Assembly: GCA_021772465.1 (NCBI GenBank)
Contig: JAJFLX010000017.1
Span: 260,531 to 324,530 of the forward strand
DNA from: Chlamydiota bacterium
GTDB lineage: Bacteria; Chlamydiota; Chlamydiia; Chlamydiales; JAAKFR01
DNA length: 64,000 nucleotides
Direction of reading: 5' to 3'
The notes beneath the pieces were generated by a model. The model was not told the origin of the DNA, searched no databases, and saw nothing but the letters and a program-made list of their open reading frames with translations. Below, piece by piece: positions 8,045 to 18,224 of the stretch (position 1 is its first letter; each line of letters begins with the position of its first letter). A program made the position numbers and the translations under genes.

Positions 8045-9963
8045 TTATCTCCATAGGGATGTTTTTTTGTTTTTCGCTGCTCATCGTTCAATATTTTAAA
8101 ATTCAGGTGATTGAGGGAGAAAAATGGACAGAACAGGCGCTTGCGCAGCATCAGTTTACCGTGCATGTCCCTTTTAAGAGGGGTACTTTCTACTCGAATC
8201 CTACCCTCAAATCAGGTCATCCCAAAGCCCCACAGCCCCTTGTGTTCGATGTCACTAAATTCCATCTCTATATCGATCCTATGGCCCTTCCTTCTGAGTT
8301 TCATCGAGATATTGGAGAGAAGCTTGAGACATTCATCGCTTTCAATCGAGGGGAGCTTCAAAAGAAATCGAGAAGCAGACAGGTGGCAAAATGGCTCGAT
8401 CCCAGCTTAAAGGATGAGGTTCTTAGCTGGTGGATCCCCTTTGCAAAAAAACATCGAATCCCTAGCAATGCTCTCTACTTTGTCACCGACTATCAAAGGT
8501 CTTATCCTTTTGGAAAATTGCTCGGTCCTGTTTTACACACCATACAAGAGCGAAAAGAGGAGACAACCCAAGTCGGATTGCCCACTGGGGGTTTAGAATC
8601 TTATTTTAACACTCTTTTAAAGGGAAAGCTTGGGAGGCGAATCTTGCTCCGCTCTCCGCTCAATCGAATTGAGACGGACAGATTGATCGAGCCTCCTGAG
8701 GATGGTGCAGATATCTATCTCACCATCGATCACTGCATTCAAGCTATTGTCGAAGAGGAGCTTGAGCGAGGGGTTCTAGCTGCTGAAGCAAAAGGGGGGT
8801 GGGCCGTTATGCTCGACCCTCATTCAGGTGATGTACTTGCACTTGCGCAGTATCCATTTTTTGATCCGGCAAACTATCGAGATTATTTCAACGATCCTGA
8901 GAAGATCATTCACACTAAGGTGCGCGCAGTTACCGATGCTTTCGAGCTCGGATCGATCATGAAACCAATCACGCTCTCCATTGCGTTGAAGGGGAATGAG
9001 ACACTTCAAGCTCGGAAAGAGCCCCCCCTCTTTGACCCCGAGGAGAAGATAGACGTGACGCGGACGGCGTTTCCTGGACGCGGTTCGCGCCCACTTCGCG
9101 ATCCTGGCCATCGAACGGCACTCAACATGAATATGGCAATTCAGAAGTCCTCTAACGTCTATATGGCTCAAATCGTCGACAAGCTCATCGATCGTCTTGG
9201 AAAGCAGTGGTACCGGGAGGAGTTGATCTCCACTTTTGGGCTTGGGGTCAAAAATCAGATCGAACTGCCCGGCGAAAGTGCGGGTGTTGTTCCAACCCCT
9301 GGAAAATACCACGCCAGTGGCGCTCCAGAGTGGTCTACTTCTACACCTTACTCGCTTGCAATGGGCTACAACTTGCTTGCGACGACGCTTCAAATGGCTC
9401 GCGCCTATTCTGTACTTGCCAATGGGGGCTATCTCATAGAGCCGACACTTGTTCGAGAGATCGTTCAGAAAGACCGGGCTTTGAATCGTCGGCATCGAGC
9501 TAGAAAGCAGGTCCTAGAGAGCGCCATTGCACAAAGGGTAATTGATTCGATGAAATTTACGACAAAGAGGGGGGGGACGGGAGTTCGAGCAGAAGTGAGT
9601 GGTTATACAGAGGCAGGAAAAACAGGGACTGCGGAAAAAATTCAAGGTGGAGTTTATTCCAAAGAGCACTATATATCTTCTTTTGTGGGTTTCTCTCCGG
9701 CTTCTACCCCTAGGTTTGTTCTTGCTGTGACAATAGATGAGCCTAAGCCCTCTTTTGAGGTAGGGGGGATCAAAAATTACACGGGAGGGCGGTGCGCAGC
9801 GCCTGTTTTTCGAGAGGTTGCAACGCGCACTTTGGCCTATCTCGGGGTCACTCCTGACGATCCACACGGCTACCCTAAAGGGGATCCTCGCTATGATCCT
9901 GAAAGGGCAGATTGGGAACAAGAGGTGCGAGAGTTGAAAGAAATTTACGACCAGTGGAACTGA
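8020..9963 (+). CDS. ftsI: penicillin-binding protein 3 / septal transpeptidase FtsI
   Basis: A 647-residue class B penicillin-binding protein. It has a short cytoplasmic start, one transmembrane anchor (about residues 7-26), a dimerisation domain, and a transpeptidase domain with all three active-site motifs: SIMK (S312-K315), SSN (377-379) and KTGT (534-537). It cross-links peptidoglycan at the division site with FtsW and is the target of beta-lactams. Chlamydiae keep it even though they make only a thin, transient ring of peptidoglycan. It begins inside the end of ftsL and ends 3 bp before murE. Confidence 0.96.
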   Translation: MRQKKRLVIISIGMFFCFSLLIVQYFKIQVIEGEKWTEQALAQHQFTVHVPFKRGTFYSNPTLKSGHPKAPQPLVFDVTKFHLYIDPMALPSEFHRDIGEKLETFIAFNRGELQKKSRSRQVAKWLDPSLKDEVLSWWIPFAKKHRIPSNALYFVTDYQRSYPFGKLLGPVLHTIQERKEETTQVGLPTGGLESYFNTLLKGKLGRRILLRSPLNRIETDRLIEPPEDGADIYLTIDHCIQAIVEEELERGVLAAEAKGGWAVMLDPHSGDVLALAQYPFFDPANYRDYFNDPEKIIHTKVRAVTDAFELGSIMKPITLSIALKGNETLQARKEPPLFDPEEKIDVTRTAFPGRGSRPLRDPGHRTALNMNMAIQKSSNVYMAQIVDKLIDRLGKQWYREELISTFGLGVKNQIELPGESAGVVPTPGKYHASGAPEWSTSTPYSLAMGYNLLATTLQMARAYSVLANGGYLIEPTLVREIVQKDRALNRRHRARKQVLESAIAQRVIDSMKFTTKRGGTGVRAEVSGYTEAGKTGTAEKIQGGVYSKEHYISSFVGFSPASTPRFVLAVTIDEPKPSFEVGGIKNYTGGRCAAPVFREVATRTLAYLGVTPDDPHGYPKGDPRYDPERADWEQEVRELKEIYDQWN

Positions 9964-9966
9964 TAC

Positions 9967-11394
9967 ATGAACATCAAAACATTGATAGCAGGGCTTCCAA
10001 TCACGGTTTACAGAGGAGAAAAAGCGACTCTAATCACTGGACTCTGCTCTCATTCCAAGCGTATAGCTCCTGGGGATCTATTTATTGCTAAACGGGGAAG
10101 CGCTCAAGATGGGACCCACTACATCGAAGATGCTATTGCCAGCGGGGCTGCTGCCATCTTGACCGATTTTCCCAATCCCTTTCTCAAAGGAGTGGTTCAG
10201 CTTATCACTGAAGACGTTGCAGCTGTGGAAGGAGAACTTGCGGCCCGTTTTTTTGGTCGACCCTCTCGAGAGCTCTTCACCCTCGGGGTCACAGGTACAA
10301 ACGGGAAGACAACCACAACCTATTTGGTCAAACACCTACTCGATAGTTTAGGCATTTCGTGTGGCTTGATTGGAACAATTGAGTACATTGTAGGAGAACA
10401 CCGTTTTGCAGCAGAGCGAACGACACCTGATGTTTTGACCAATTGCAAACTACTCAAAGAGATGCTTAAGCGTGGGTGTCAAGCCGTTGCGCTGGAAGTC
10501 TCATCTCACGGCCTCGATCAGGGGCGGGTGGCGCCTATTGAGTTTGATGTCGGCATTTTCACAAACCTTACCCAAGATCACCTCGATTACCACGAGACGA
10601 TGGAGACCTATGCCGCGTCTAAGCAGAAGCTATTTAGGCAATCTAAAAATGCGGTCGTCAACTTCGATAGTCCCTGGTGTCCGACTCCATCTGGTCCTGT
10701 GATCACCTATGGGTTGAATGAGGGGGCCGATCTTATGGCACATTCTGTCTGTTTGACCACGCAAGGTGCGACCTTTACAGTCTCTTACCAGGACGTTGAA
10801 GTGCCCTTCTCTTGGGATCTGATCGGTCGCTTTAATATTTCGAATGCGCTTGCAGCCATAGCTGCGCTTCTTTTCAAAGGGTTTAAGCTTGAAGAGATTG
10901 CTCCGCACCTCTCTACCTTGCCGCGGATTCCAGGGCGACTAGAACGAGTGGAGGGTCTAGATGTATTTGTTGACTACGCGCACACTCCCGATGCCCTTGA
11001 AAAGGCGCTTCAAGCAATCAGAGAGATCTCGAAAGGGAGAGTTCTTACGCTTTTCGGGTGTGGTGGCAATCGAGATCGCTCCAAACGGCCAATGATGGGA
11101 AAAGTGGCAGAGTGCAGAAGTGATTTTACCTATATCACTTCCGACAACCCGCGAGGTGAAGACCCTCTTTCCATCTGTCGTGAGATCGCAGGGGGGTTTG
11201 CTACTCCACATGCTTACACCATTGTGCCCGATCGGATGCAAGCAATCGGCATGGCGCTGAATGAGATGAAGGAGGACGACTGTCTTTTAATTGCTGGTAA
11301 AGGGCACGAGGGTTATCAAGTCTTAGCACATCAAACCCTTCCTTTTGATGACAAACAAATCGTTCAAGAACTGAAAGCGGGGGCGGCTCGATGA
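9967..11394 (+). CDS. murE: UDP-MurNAc-L-Ala-D-Glu:meso-diaminopimelate ligase MurE
   Basis: A 475-residue Mur ligase. The ATP-binding loop GVTGTNGKTTTT is at residues 107-118. The DNPR motif at 393-396 is the known marker of specificity for meso-diaminopimelate rather than lysine. The enzyme adds the third residue of the peptidoglycan stem peptide in the cytoplasm. It sits 3 bp after ftsI and overlaps amiA by 4 bp, so the enzymes that make and trim the stem peptide are translated together. Confidence 0.97.
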   Translation: MNIKTLIAGLPITVYRGEKATLITGLCSHSKRIAPGDLFIAKRGSAQDGTHYIEDAIASGAAAILTDFPNPFLKGVVQLITEDVAAVEGELAARFFGRPSRELFTLGVTGTNGKTTTTYLVKHLLDSLGISCGLIGTIEYIVGEHRFAAERTTPDVLTNCKLLKEMLKRGCQAVALEVSSHGLDQGRVAPIEFDVGIFTNLTQDHLDYHETMETYAASKQKLFRQSKNAVVNFDSPWCPTPSGPVITYGLNEGADLMAHSVCLTTQGATFTVSYQDVEVPFSWDLIGRFNISNALAAIAALLFKGFKLEEIAPHLSTLPRIPGRLERVEGLDVFVDYAHTPDALEKALQAIREISKGRVLTLFGCGGNRDRSKRPMMGKVAECRSDFTYITSDNPRGEDPLSICREIAGGFATPHAYTIVPDRMQAIGMALNEMKEDDCLLIAGKGHEGYQVLAHQTLPFDDKQIVQELKAGAAR

Positions 11395-12062
11395 GATGGC
11401 TTCTGATTTTTTTGATTATTTTTCCCGCTTGTGGATTGAGAGAGAGTGAGTTTGAGCTCACCGATTGGCGAGCTCCGCCTATTCGAAGAGAGACTATTGT
11501 TCTCGATGCGGGGCATGGAGGCAAAGATGGGGGGACAACGAGCAAACGGGATCGCTACGAAGAGAAAGAGCTCAATATGATGACTACCTTCATCACTAGT
11601 AATTACTTGAAGCAGATGGGGTACAACGTTATTTTGACACGCAGCCACGACGTCTTTCTTCCCTTAAGTGCGCGTGCAGAACTGGCTAATAGTACAGGGG
11701 CAGATCTTTTCATAAGCATTCACTATAACTACTCTACCAACCGTGAGGCTCAAGGTATTGAAGTTTTCTACTACAAAGAAAAAGCAAAAACTCCCTCAGA
11801 GCGAGTAGTCCGTTCCAAAGATTTGTCTAAAAGCGTGCTCTGTCATGTGCTCAAAGAGACTGGAGCTCTCTCAAGAGGTATCAAAGAGGCTAATTTTGCA
11901 GTGATTCGTGAGACTACCATGCCCGCTATCTTAATCGAAGGGGGGTTTCTCTCTAACCCGCAAGAGCGGGATAAAGTGTATACCCCCAGATACCAAAGAC
12001 AGGTTGCTAAGGGTATCGCTGAAGGGATCGATCACTATCTCTCCCTTAAACGAAAAAGCTGA
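11391..12062 (+). CDS. amiA: N-acetylmuramoyl-L-alanine amidase AmiA
   Basis: A 223-residue amidase_3-family zinc enzyme with likely zinc ligands H42 (DAGHGG), E58, H111 (SIHYNY) and catalytic E183 (LIEGGFLSN). A hydrophobic start ending in a cysteine (about residue 14, IFPAC) suggests export, perhaps as a lipoprotein, though the lipobox is not canonical. Amidases cut the stem peptide from the glycan during daughter-cell separation. The C. pneumoniae enzyme is reported also to have carboxypeptidase activity. It is the last gene of the rsmH operon. The next gene converges on it, with 15 bp between the stops. Confidence 0.93.
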   Translation: MRWLLIFLIIFPACGLRESEFELTDWRAPPIRRETIVLDAGHGGKDGGTTSKRDRYEEKELNMMTTFITSNYLKQMGYNVILTRSHDVFLPLSARAELANSTGADLFISIHYNYSTNREAQGIEVFYYKEKAKTPSERVVRSKDLSKSVLCHVLKETGALSRGIKEANFAVIRETTMPAILIEGGFLSNPQERDKVYTPRYQRQVAKGIAEGIDHYLSLKRKS

Positions 12063-12077
12063 TCGAGCGGGTCGAAC

Positions 12078-12638
12078 TCAGTTTGAAACGGTGTAAGGAG
12101 AAGACCAGGTTTGTGTGGAGAGAGAGCTCAAAACACCCTCTGCTCCTCGCATTAATGTCTCCCCCGCAATATCCGCTGTCCATGTCACATAGACTTCTCT
12201 ACTATCTTCGATTAGAACCCGTTGATCTATATTCCCTGCATACTCTAGGGAGGAGTCTGAGACGACGCTCACGTCGGACCATCCTAGACCTAAAACTCCG
12301 AAGGCCACGCATACAGCAGCTACGCCGTTTGAGGGGTCAGTGCCTTCCCAAGCTACTGCGACATCACCCACTGAGTTCATAGAAACGTTTGGAGTGTCAG
12401 AAAAGAGAGGAAGAAAAGAGCTTGCTGAAAGACTCACAGGAGAGGTCCAAACATTTGATGCTATGAGGTAGACAGAGGCCATAACCCCATCTGTACTCTC
12501 ATTCCATACCAGAACCTTATTGCCCAAAGCATCGGATGTTAACACGTTTCCTTGGATCGCAGCGCTACATGAAATAGCAGAAGAAAAGACAAAAATTAAG
12601 ATTGCCTGATATATTTTACGGTCAAATTTCCAATTCAT
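12078..12638 (-). CDS. secreted protein with three beta-type repeats
   Basis: A 186-residue protein with a likely signal peptide (KIYQAILIFVFSSAISCSA, residues 8-26). The mature part holds three related units of about 45-60 residues. Each has a G-x-x-x-V-x-W core followed by WTSPVSLS, WSDVSVVS or WSSPYTVSN. This looks like blades of an incomplete beta-propeller. I cannot name the family. Three blades are too few for a closed propeller, so it may be shortened or oligomeric. It starts with a GGAG site after a gap that contains a small secreted-looking reading frame in the same direction. In C. trachomatis a histone-like gene (CT_267) follows amiA instead. Confidence 0.6.
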   Translation of the reverse strand: MNWKFDRKIYQAILIFVFSSAISCSAAIQGNVLTSDALGNKVLVWNESTDGVMASVYLIASNVWTSPVSLSASSFLPLFSDTPNVSMNSVGDVAVAWEGTDPSNGVAAVCVAFGVLGLGWSDVSVVSDSSLEYAGNIDQRVLIEDSREVYVTWTADIAGETLMRGAEGVLSSLSTQTWSSPYTVSN

Positions 12639-12699
12639 TACAAACTCCTTTTATGTTGTTGATTGGTTAGAAAATCTCTCAATCTGAGCTCTTATTAGC

Positions 12700-12861
12700 T
12701 CAACCTGACCGGCTCCGTAGGACCTGTGGGCCGAGGAGGTCCTTGAGGACCGGGTAGACAGCGCATCCCCCTGATTTTATGCTGTCTAAACCGATAGTCT
12801 CCTGAGCAAAACCCGAAGGGTTTTCCAAGAATGTGACTAAAAAAAGGGTTAAAACGCGCAT
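12700..12861 (-). pseudogene. small secreted-type reading frame, probable frameshifted collagen-like gene remnant
   Basis: A 53-residue frame on the minus strand starts at ATG 12861 after a GGAG-type site. Its start is signal-like (MRVLTLFLVTFLENPSGFAQ). In the +1 register near the end, the DNA reads GPQ GPP RPT GPT EPV, a collagen-type G-X-Y series in which two glycine codons (GGG) appear changed to CGG and GAG by single substitutions. The simplest reading is a secreted collagen-like gene that lost its frame and glycine register. It could instead be a functional short peptide. It lies 61 bp upstream of the secreted repeat protein on the same strand. Confidence 0.4.
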
Positions 12862-13004
12862 CTCAACTCCCAGTGCTCCGTTAAGGGAGAGACTTTATGA
12901 AAAATTTACTTTGAAAACAATAATTTTTTTTTGATTTAGAGCAGGATCGAGATTTTTTGGGGATGCAAATTACTAATATAGTGGGTTGTATAGAGTTCGA
13001 GATT
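12862..13004. other. AT-rich non-coding stretch
   Basis: Part of the 537-bp gap between the secreted repeat protein and gnd, between the small reading frame and the tRNA. It is A/T rich, with homopolymer runs around 12920-12960. I see no reading frame, hairpin or RNA signature here. Confidence 0.5.
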
Positions 13005-13077
13005 GCCCTCGGCGCGATTCGAACGCGCGGCCTGTCGCTTAGGAGGCGACCGCTCTATCCTGCTGAGCTACGAGGAC
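13005..13077 (-). tRNA. tRNA-Arg (anticodon CCU)
   Basis: The minus strand folds as a 73-nt cloverleaf. The acceptor stem is GTCCTCG with CGAGGGC (one G-T pair). The D arm is GCTC/GAGC. The anticodon stem is GTCGC/GCGAC around loop CTCCTAA (anticodon CCT, reading AGG). The T arm is GCGCG with TTCGAAT and CGCGC. No CCA is encoded. It sits at the junction between the amiA block and the gnd-lepA block. Confidence 0.95.
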
Positions 13078-13175
13078 GTGGGAAGAGTTATAGATTAGTA
13101 GTGAATTTAATTTAAGGAAAAAGTAGACCCTCAGATAAAAAACATGATAGGCTTAAATAAAATGATGGAGGATTT

Positions 13176-14627
13176 ATGACACAAGCCGATATTGGCCTAA
13201 TAGGCCTTGCAGTAATGGGACAAAACCTTGTTTTGAACATGAATGATCACGGTTACACTGTAGCCGTTTTTAATCGCACAACTTCGAAGGTCGATGATTT
13301 TTTAGCCGGACCTGCAAAGGGTACTCAAGTTATCGGTTGTCATGATATTAAGGAATTTATTCAAAAGTTAAAGAGACCTCGCCGTGTGATGCTTATGGTT
13401 AAAGCAGGCGCTGCTGTCGATCAATTTATCGAGCATATTGTCCCTCTACTCGATAAAGGTGATATCATTATCGATGGAGGCAACAGTCATTACCCTGACA
13501 CAATTAGAAGGTGTCAGGAGCTTAAAGCCAAGGGGATCTATTTCATAGGGACAGGAATTTCAGGTGGCGAAGAGGGGGCTAGACACGGTCCCTCTATCAT
13601 GCCTGGAGGACACCCTGAGGCATGGCCTCACGTGAAGCCGATCTTTCAAGCCATCGCGGCGAAAGTGAAGAGTGGAGAGCCTTGCTGCGATTGGGTGGGA
13701 GATGAAGGGGCCGGTCACTATGTAAAGATGGTCCATAACGGGATTGAGTATGGCGATATCCAGCTCATCTGTGAGGCCTACTCGCTCATGCAACGAGTTT
13801 TGGGGCTGAGCGCAGATGAAATAGCCGATATTTTTGCCGATTGGAACAAAAGAGAACTCGACAGCTACCTGATTGAAATCACAAGCCATATCTTCCGCAC
13901 CCAAGATAAGGATGGAAAGTTGCTTCTCGACAAAATTTTGGATGTTGCGGGTCAAAAAGGGACGGGAAAGTGGACGGCTATCAACTCAGTGGAGATGGGG
14001 ATTCCAGTGACTTTGATTGGTGAGGCGGTCTTTGCGAGATGCCTTTCTGCATTGAAAGAAGAAAGAGTCGCCGCAAGTGAGGTGCTGAAGGGACCCGACG
14101 TGCAATTTACAGGGGACAAAAAGCAATTTATAGAAGATATCTTCCATGCACTTTATGCTTCGAAGATCATCAGCTACGCGCAAGGGTATATGTTGATGCG
14201 TGAGGCCTCTAAAACCTACAACTGGCATCTCAATTACGGCGGCATCGCTCTTATGTGGCGCGGTGGCTGTATTATTCAAAGCGTTTTCCTCGGTAAAATC
14301 AAAGAGGCGTACGATAAGAACAGCGATCTGACGAATTTGCTCGTCGATAGCTTTTTCCATAATGAAGTAGATAAGTCTCAAGCAGGATGGAGAAATGTCG
14401 TTGCTGTTGCAGCTCAACAGGGCATTTCAGTCCCTTGCTTTAGTATAGCGCTTTCATTCTACGACGGGTATCGGTGTGCAAGGCTTCCAGCGAATCTACT
14501 TCAGGCGATCCGAGACTATTTCGGGGCTCATACTTATGAGCGAATCGATGAACCACGTGGGCAGTTTTTTCATACGAATTGGACAGGAACAGGAGGCAAA
14601 GTCAGCGCCTCTTCCTATTCAATCTGA
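13176..14627 (+). CDS. gnd: 6-phosphogluconate dehydrogenase (decarboxylating)
   Basis: A 483-residue enzyme of standard length with the NADP-binding opening GLAVMGQNL, the substrate motif [12 protein letters not shown], and the signature [19 protein letters not shown]. The catalytic lysine/asparagine region [13 protein letters not shown] and the carboxyl tail HTNWTG are also present. It oxidises 6-phosphogluconate to ribulose 5-phosphate, giving NADPH. It has a clear GGAGG ribosome site. In C. trachomatis gnd (CT_063) also precedes lepA. Confidence 0.98.
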   Translation: MTQADIGLIGLAVMGQNLVLNMNDHGYTVAVFNRTTSKVDDFLAGPAKGTQVIGCHDIKEFIQKLKRPRRVMLMVKAGAAVDQFIEHIVPLLDKGDIIIDGGNSHYPDTIRRCQELKAKGIYFIGTGISGGEEGARHGPSIMPGGHPEAWPHVKPIFQAIAAKVKSGEPCCDWVGDEGAGHYVKMVHNGIEYGDIQLICEAYSLMQRVLGLSADEIADIFADWNKRELDSYLIEITSHIFRTQDKDGKLLLDKILDVAGQKGTGKWTAINSVEMGIPVTLIGEAVFARCLSALKEERVAASEVLKGPDVQFTGDKKQFIEDIFHALYASKIISYAQGYMLMREASKTYNWHLNYGGIALMWRGGCIIQSVFLGKIKEAYDKNSDLTNLLVDSFFHNEVDKSQAGWRNVVAVAAQQGISVPCFSIALSFYDGYRCARLPANLLQAIRDYFGAHTYERIDEPRGQFFHTNWTGTGGKVSASSYSI

Positions 14628-14722
14628 TTGGAAATGAAGAGACCCGGGTACTGAGTTGTTTTCTCATGTGCGATAGAAATGCCACTTGATCAGAGGTTAG
14701 CGGATACGCTACTCTCTTTTCC

Positions 14723-16522
14723 ATGTACAAGCGCAAGAATATTCGAAATTTTTCTATTATTGCCCATATCGATCATGGAAAATCGACGATAGCAGACCGT
14801 TTGCTTGAGATCACCAAGACCATTGAGCTCCGAGAGATGCAAGATCAACTGCTCGACAAAATGGATCTTGAACGTGAACGGGGCATCACGATCAAAGCTC
14901 ACCCAGTGACGATGTACTACAAGGCAAAGGATGGGGAATTCTATCAGATGAATCTGATCGATACGCCTGGGCATGTCGATTTCACTTATGAGGTCTCTCG
15001 TTCACTCGCTGCTTGTGAGGGAGCCCTACTGATCATTGATGCAGCTCAAGGTGTCCAAGCTCAAAGCCTTGCAAATGTATACCTTGCCATAGACCGTAAC
15101 TTAGAAATCCTGCCAGTCTTTAATAAAATCGATCTTCCTGCAGCCGATCTTTCTGAAGCTAAGAGGCAAGTTGAAGAGTATATTGGACTGGATACCACCA
15201 ATTCAGTCGCATGCTCTGCCAAATCTGGCATAGGGGTAGAAGAAATTTTAGAGAAAATTGTCGAATGGGTTCCCCCTCCCAAAGAGCCTGAAGATGAGAT
15301 CGTCCGTTGTCTTGTTTTTGACTCTCACTACGATGCATACCGCGGTGTCATGGTCTACATAAGAGTAGTATCGGGTGAGGTTAGGACGGGAACTAGCGTA
15401 AAATTTCTCGCTTCAGGAAAAGTATATGAGGTGCTTGAAGTGGGTATTTTTCGCCCTGCTGCGACCAAAACAGAGTCGCTCCGACCAGGAGAGGTGGGGT
15501 ACCTTGTCGCGAATATCCGGAATGTGAAAGATGTTAAAATAGGGGATACCCTCACGACAAAAACGCATGCAGCAACTGAGCTTCTGCCTGGCTTTAAAGA
15601 GATTCGGCCGGTGGTCTTTGCGGGGATCTACCCCGTAGACACCTCAGATTTCGAAGCCCTTCGCGATGCACTTGTAAAACTCCAACTCAATGATTCAGCT
15701 CTTTTTGTCGAACAAGAGAGTTCTACGGCTCTCGGGTTTGGTTTTCGATGTGGTTTTTTAGGACTTCTCCACCTTGAAATAATTTTTGAGAGGATAACGC
15801 GTGAGTTTGATGTCGATGTGATTACCACAGCTCCTAGCGTCGTCTACCGTATCGTGCTAGGGGATGGAAAAGTGATCGATGTCGACAACCCTGCTCACTA
15901 TCCCGATCCAACGGTAATCGACTCTATTGAAGAACCCTGGGTGATTGCCCATATTATGATTCCGAGTGACTACTTGGGAGTGGTGATGAGTTTAGGGATG
16001 GATAAGCGAGGAGAGTGCATCAAAACAGAGACGCTCGATGCGCAGAGGCTCGTGCTCACCTATCAATTCCCACTCAATGAGATCATTACTGATTTCAACG
16101 ACAAACTCAAATCGATCACTAAGGGGTATGGCTCATTTGACTACGAGTTTGATCACTATGAGAAAGGCGATATCATCAAACTCGAGATCCGAGTGAATGA
16201 AGAGCCTGTTGATGCATTTTCCTGCCTTGTACATCGAAGCAAGGCAACGGGAAAGGGGAAGCATATCTGCGAGAAGCTTGTCGCCGTGATTCCGCAGCAG
16301 CTCTTTAAAGTTCCCATCCAAGCAGCAATTGGTGGAAAGATCGTGGCCCGCGAAACCATCCGAGCTCTTTCAAAAAATGTAACAGCCAAGTGTTATGGGG
16401 GAGACATCACCCGTAAACGGAAACTGTGGGAGAAACAGAAGAAAGGGAAAAAGAAGATGAAGGAGTTTGGCAAGGTATCGATCCCTCAAAGCGCTTTTAT
16501 GGAAGTGCTTAAGTCAGACTAA
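14723..16522 (+). CDS. lepA: elongation factor 4 (LepA)
   Basis: A 599-residue translational GTPase with G1 AHIDHGKS (residues 14-21), G2/G3 RGITIKAH and DTPGHVDF, G4 NKIDLP, and the LepA-specific carboxyl-terminal domain ([32 protein letters not shown]). It acts on stalled or mistranslocated ribosomes. No Shine-Dalgarno site is visible before the ATG. A short inverted repeat, TAGCG-GATA-CGCTA, lies about 11-25 bp upstream. It is followed by a strong bidirectional terminator shared with convergent npt1. Confidence 0.98.
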   Translation: MYKRKNIRNFSIIAHIDHGKSTIADRLLEITKTIELREMQDQLLDKMDLERERGITIKAHPVTMYYKAKDGEFYQMNLIDTPGHVDFTYEVSRSLAACEGALLIIDAAQGVQAQSLANVYLAIDRNLEILPVFNKIDLPAADLSEAKRQVEEYIGLDTTNSVACSAKSGIGVEEILEKIVEWVPPPKEPEDEIVRCLVFDSHYDAYRGVMVYIRVVSGEVRTGTSVKFLASGKVYEVLEVGIFRPAATKTESLRPGEVGYLVANIRNVKDVKIGDTLTTKTHAATELLPGFKEIRPVVFAGIYPVDTSDFEALRDALVKLQLNDSALFVEQESSTALGFGFRCGFLGLLHLEIIFERITREFDVDVITTAPSVVYRIVLGDGKVIDVDNPAHYPDPTVIDSIEEPWVIAHIMIPSDYLGVVMSLGMDKRGECIKTETLDAQRLVLTYQFPLNEIITDFNDKLKSITKGYGSFDYEFDHYEKGDIIKLEIRVNEEPVDAFSCLVHRSKATGKGKHICEKLVAVIPQQLFKVPIQAAIGGKIVARETIRALSKNVTAKCYGGDITRKRKLWEKQKKGKKKMKEFGKVSIPQSAFMEVLKSD

Positions 16523-16554
16523 TACCTCTACTCACCTGACCTTTGAAGATAATA

Positions 16555-16588
16555 AAAAAACCCAGAGGGATGTCCCTCTGGGTTTTTT
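16555..16588. terminator. bidirectional terminator between lepA and npt1
   Basis: A perfect stem, CCCAGAGGG against CCCTCTGGG (16561-16582), is flanked by a run of A on the left and of T on the right. It therefore works as an intrinsic terminator for both convergent genes. Confidence 0.93.
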
Positions 16589-16610
16589 GGTTCTTAACTT
16601 AAGGCAGGCC

Positions 16611-18158
16611 TTAAGTAGCGTCTGCTGCTTGCACCTGAGCTGGAACCTCGTCTTTCTTTTCTTCCGTTGGAGTTTCGGAAGTCAAAGCGTTGAACTGCTT
16701 ACCTAGTGCTTTAGCTGCAATAATCCATGCTACAATGACTATGGCAAGAATCACCGCTAAATAGGGTGTGATTGCCGAAATTGTAACAAAAGCAATGAGT
16801 AATCCCTGCTGGATCAAAGCGCCCCCAGACTTTCCAAGACGGGCACCGACGACATCGATCGCCGCTTTACCCTTCATTTTCTGTTCTTGGTCAAGTGGGA
16901 TGTAAGCCATCTCCTTGGTCGGATCAAAGAGAGAGTACTTACAAGACTTGCTCATAATATTTTGGATCATTCCAGCAATAACTGCGATCATCAAAGGAGT
17001 TGTCCCAAGCATTGAGATGACGCCTCCGAGATGTTCGCGGAAGATCACAAGCGCAAAGAAGATGCTTCCAGTACCTAAAAGCACGATTGGAGTGACGACT
17101 GCAGCTCGAGTCCAGCCATATCGCCGGATCACATTTCCTCCTACAAAGAGCATCATCAAGACAGTCACAGCTCCTGTGATTGTCGAGAAAAGACCCATAA
17201 ATGCGCTGTACTCATTCGCAGTAGGGTACTGCATCTTTAACTGACTCTTCCAAGTCACTTCAACGATGTTAATAGCAATACCGTAACCGATGACAAGTAC
17301 TGCTAGGCAGAGCATGTAGGGAGACCTTGCCAAGTAAAGGAAGCTCTCTTTCATGCTCATTTTCGGCTTCTCTTTCTTCCCTTTCACATCCTCGGGAGAG
17401 TAGAATCGAGAGTCTGGCAAAACATTTTTGTTAATCCATCGATAGGTTGCCATGATGACAAACCCAGCTACTACGACCATTCCCATCAGAAGATTGAGAG
17501 AGACAGTCCAAGGATCGACTCCGTCAGGAACCCTGTCGCGGATGTTAGAGACCAAAATGATAGCAGGTCCGGAGCAAAGAAGCGCTAAGTTCGCTCCAAT
17601 ACCGAAAAGAGCATAGAAGCGCTTTGCCTCCCCAACTCGTGTGATATCGTTTGCAAAACCCCAGAACATAAGGGAGAGCATTACGCTTCCCCAAAGCTCA
17701 GCCATAACGTAGAAGGCTCCAGCTGTCCAGTTGCGGAAAATTCCTATGAACCCAGCAAGGCCTGCCGGCAAAAAGTGCTGAATTTTGTCGCATAGATCTG
17801 TGGGATGGAGCACCTCCCGATTAGGATAAATGACAGTTGCAAAGAGCGCAAAGAAGAGGATAAAGGGTGCGATCACCGCATAAAAGAGCTTATCTTTACT
17901 TAAGATATTGCTGAGTTTCACGTAAATGACCATAAAAGCCACCGCGCAAGGGACTACTAGCCAAACCTTGATAAAGGGGATAGCCTCTGCTCCCGCAGTC
18001 GTGACAAGTAGTGTGTCTTTCGTGTCTCTTAGGATTGTATAGTTGAAAGAGATACAGAAAAACATGAGAAACATCGGCAGCACTTTCTTCAGCTCAAAGG
18101 CGTGAATGGGCCAAAAGAAGGAGCGCCATTTCCCAAATTCGTTTTTATCAGATGCCAT
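16611..18158 (-). CDS. npt1: ATP/ADP translocase (nucleotide transporter)
   Basis: A 515-residue protein with about 12 membrane segments and family motifs such as NYTILRDTKDTLLVT near the start and DPTKEMAYIPLDQEQKMKGKAAIDVVGARLGKSGG in the last third. Proteins of this family exchange bacterial ADP for host ATP and are a hallmark of Chlamydiales, Rickettsiales and plastids. Position between lepA and a CT_066-like gene matches CT_065 (npt1). It has an AAGGA ribosome site. Other members of the family carry different nucleotides, so substrate preference is inferred from position and similarity. Confidence 0.95.
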   Translation of the reverse strand: MASDKNEFGKWRSFFWPIHAFELKKVLPMFLMFFCISFNYTILRDTKDTLLVTTAGAEAIPFIKVWLVVPCAVAFMVIYVKLSNILSKDKLFYAVIAPFILFFALFATVIYPNREVLHPTDLCDKIQHFLPAGLAGFIGIFRNWTAGAFYVMAELWGSVMLSLMFWGFANDITRVGEAKRFYALFGIGANLALLCSGPAIILVSNIRDRVPDGVDPWTVSLNLLMGMVVVAGFVIMATYRWINKNVLPDSRFYSPEDVKGKKEKPKMSMKESFLYLARSPYMLCLAVLVIGYGIAINIVEVTWKSQLKMQYPTANEYSAFMGLFSTITGAVTVLMMLFVGGNVIRRYGWTRAAVVTPIVLLGTGSIFFALVIFREHLGGVISMLGTTPLMIAVIAGMIQNIMSKSCKYSLFDPTKEMAYIPLDQEQKMKGKAAIDVVGARLGKSGGALIQQGLLIAFVTISAITPYLAVILAIVIVAWIIAAKALGKQFNALTSETPTEEKKDEVPAQVQAADAT

Positions 18159-18224
18159 AGGTTTCCTTATTTATTTTTGTGTTTTTCCAGCTAACAGTAT
18201 AGCAAGGTTCGAGCGATTTGCAAG

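Noticed and set aside
8824..9495. 223-residue frame antisense to ftsI
   Set aside because: Lies fully inside a certain gene and has no ribosome site or recognisable domain; composition is typical of a shadow frame.
12639..12861. Possible structured RNA (hairpins AAAACCC-GAA-GGGTTTT and AGACAGC/GCTGTCT)
   Set aside because: The hairpins fall in the small reading frame and lack the conserved cores of SRP RNA, RNase P RNA, tmRNA or 6S RNA.
14690..14974. 94-residue minus-strand frame over the lepA start
   Set aside because: Antisense to the certain lepA gene; no ribosome site.
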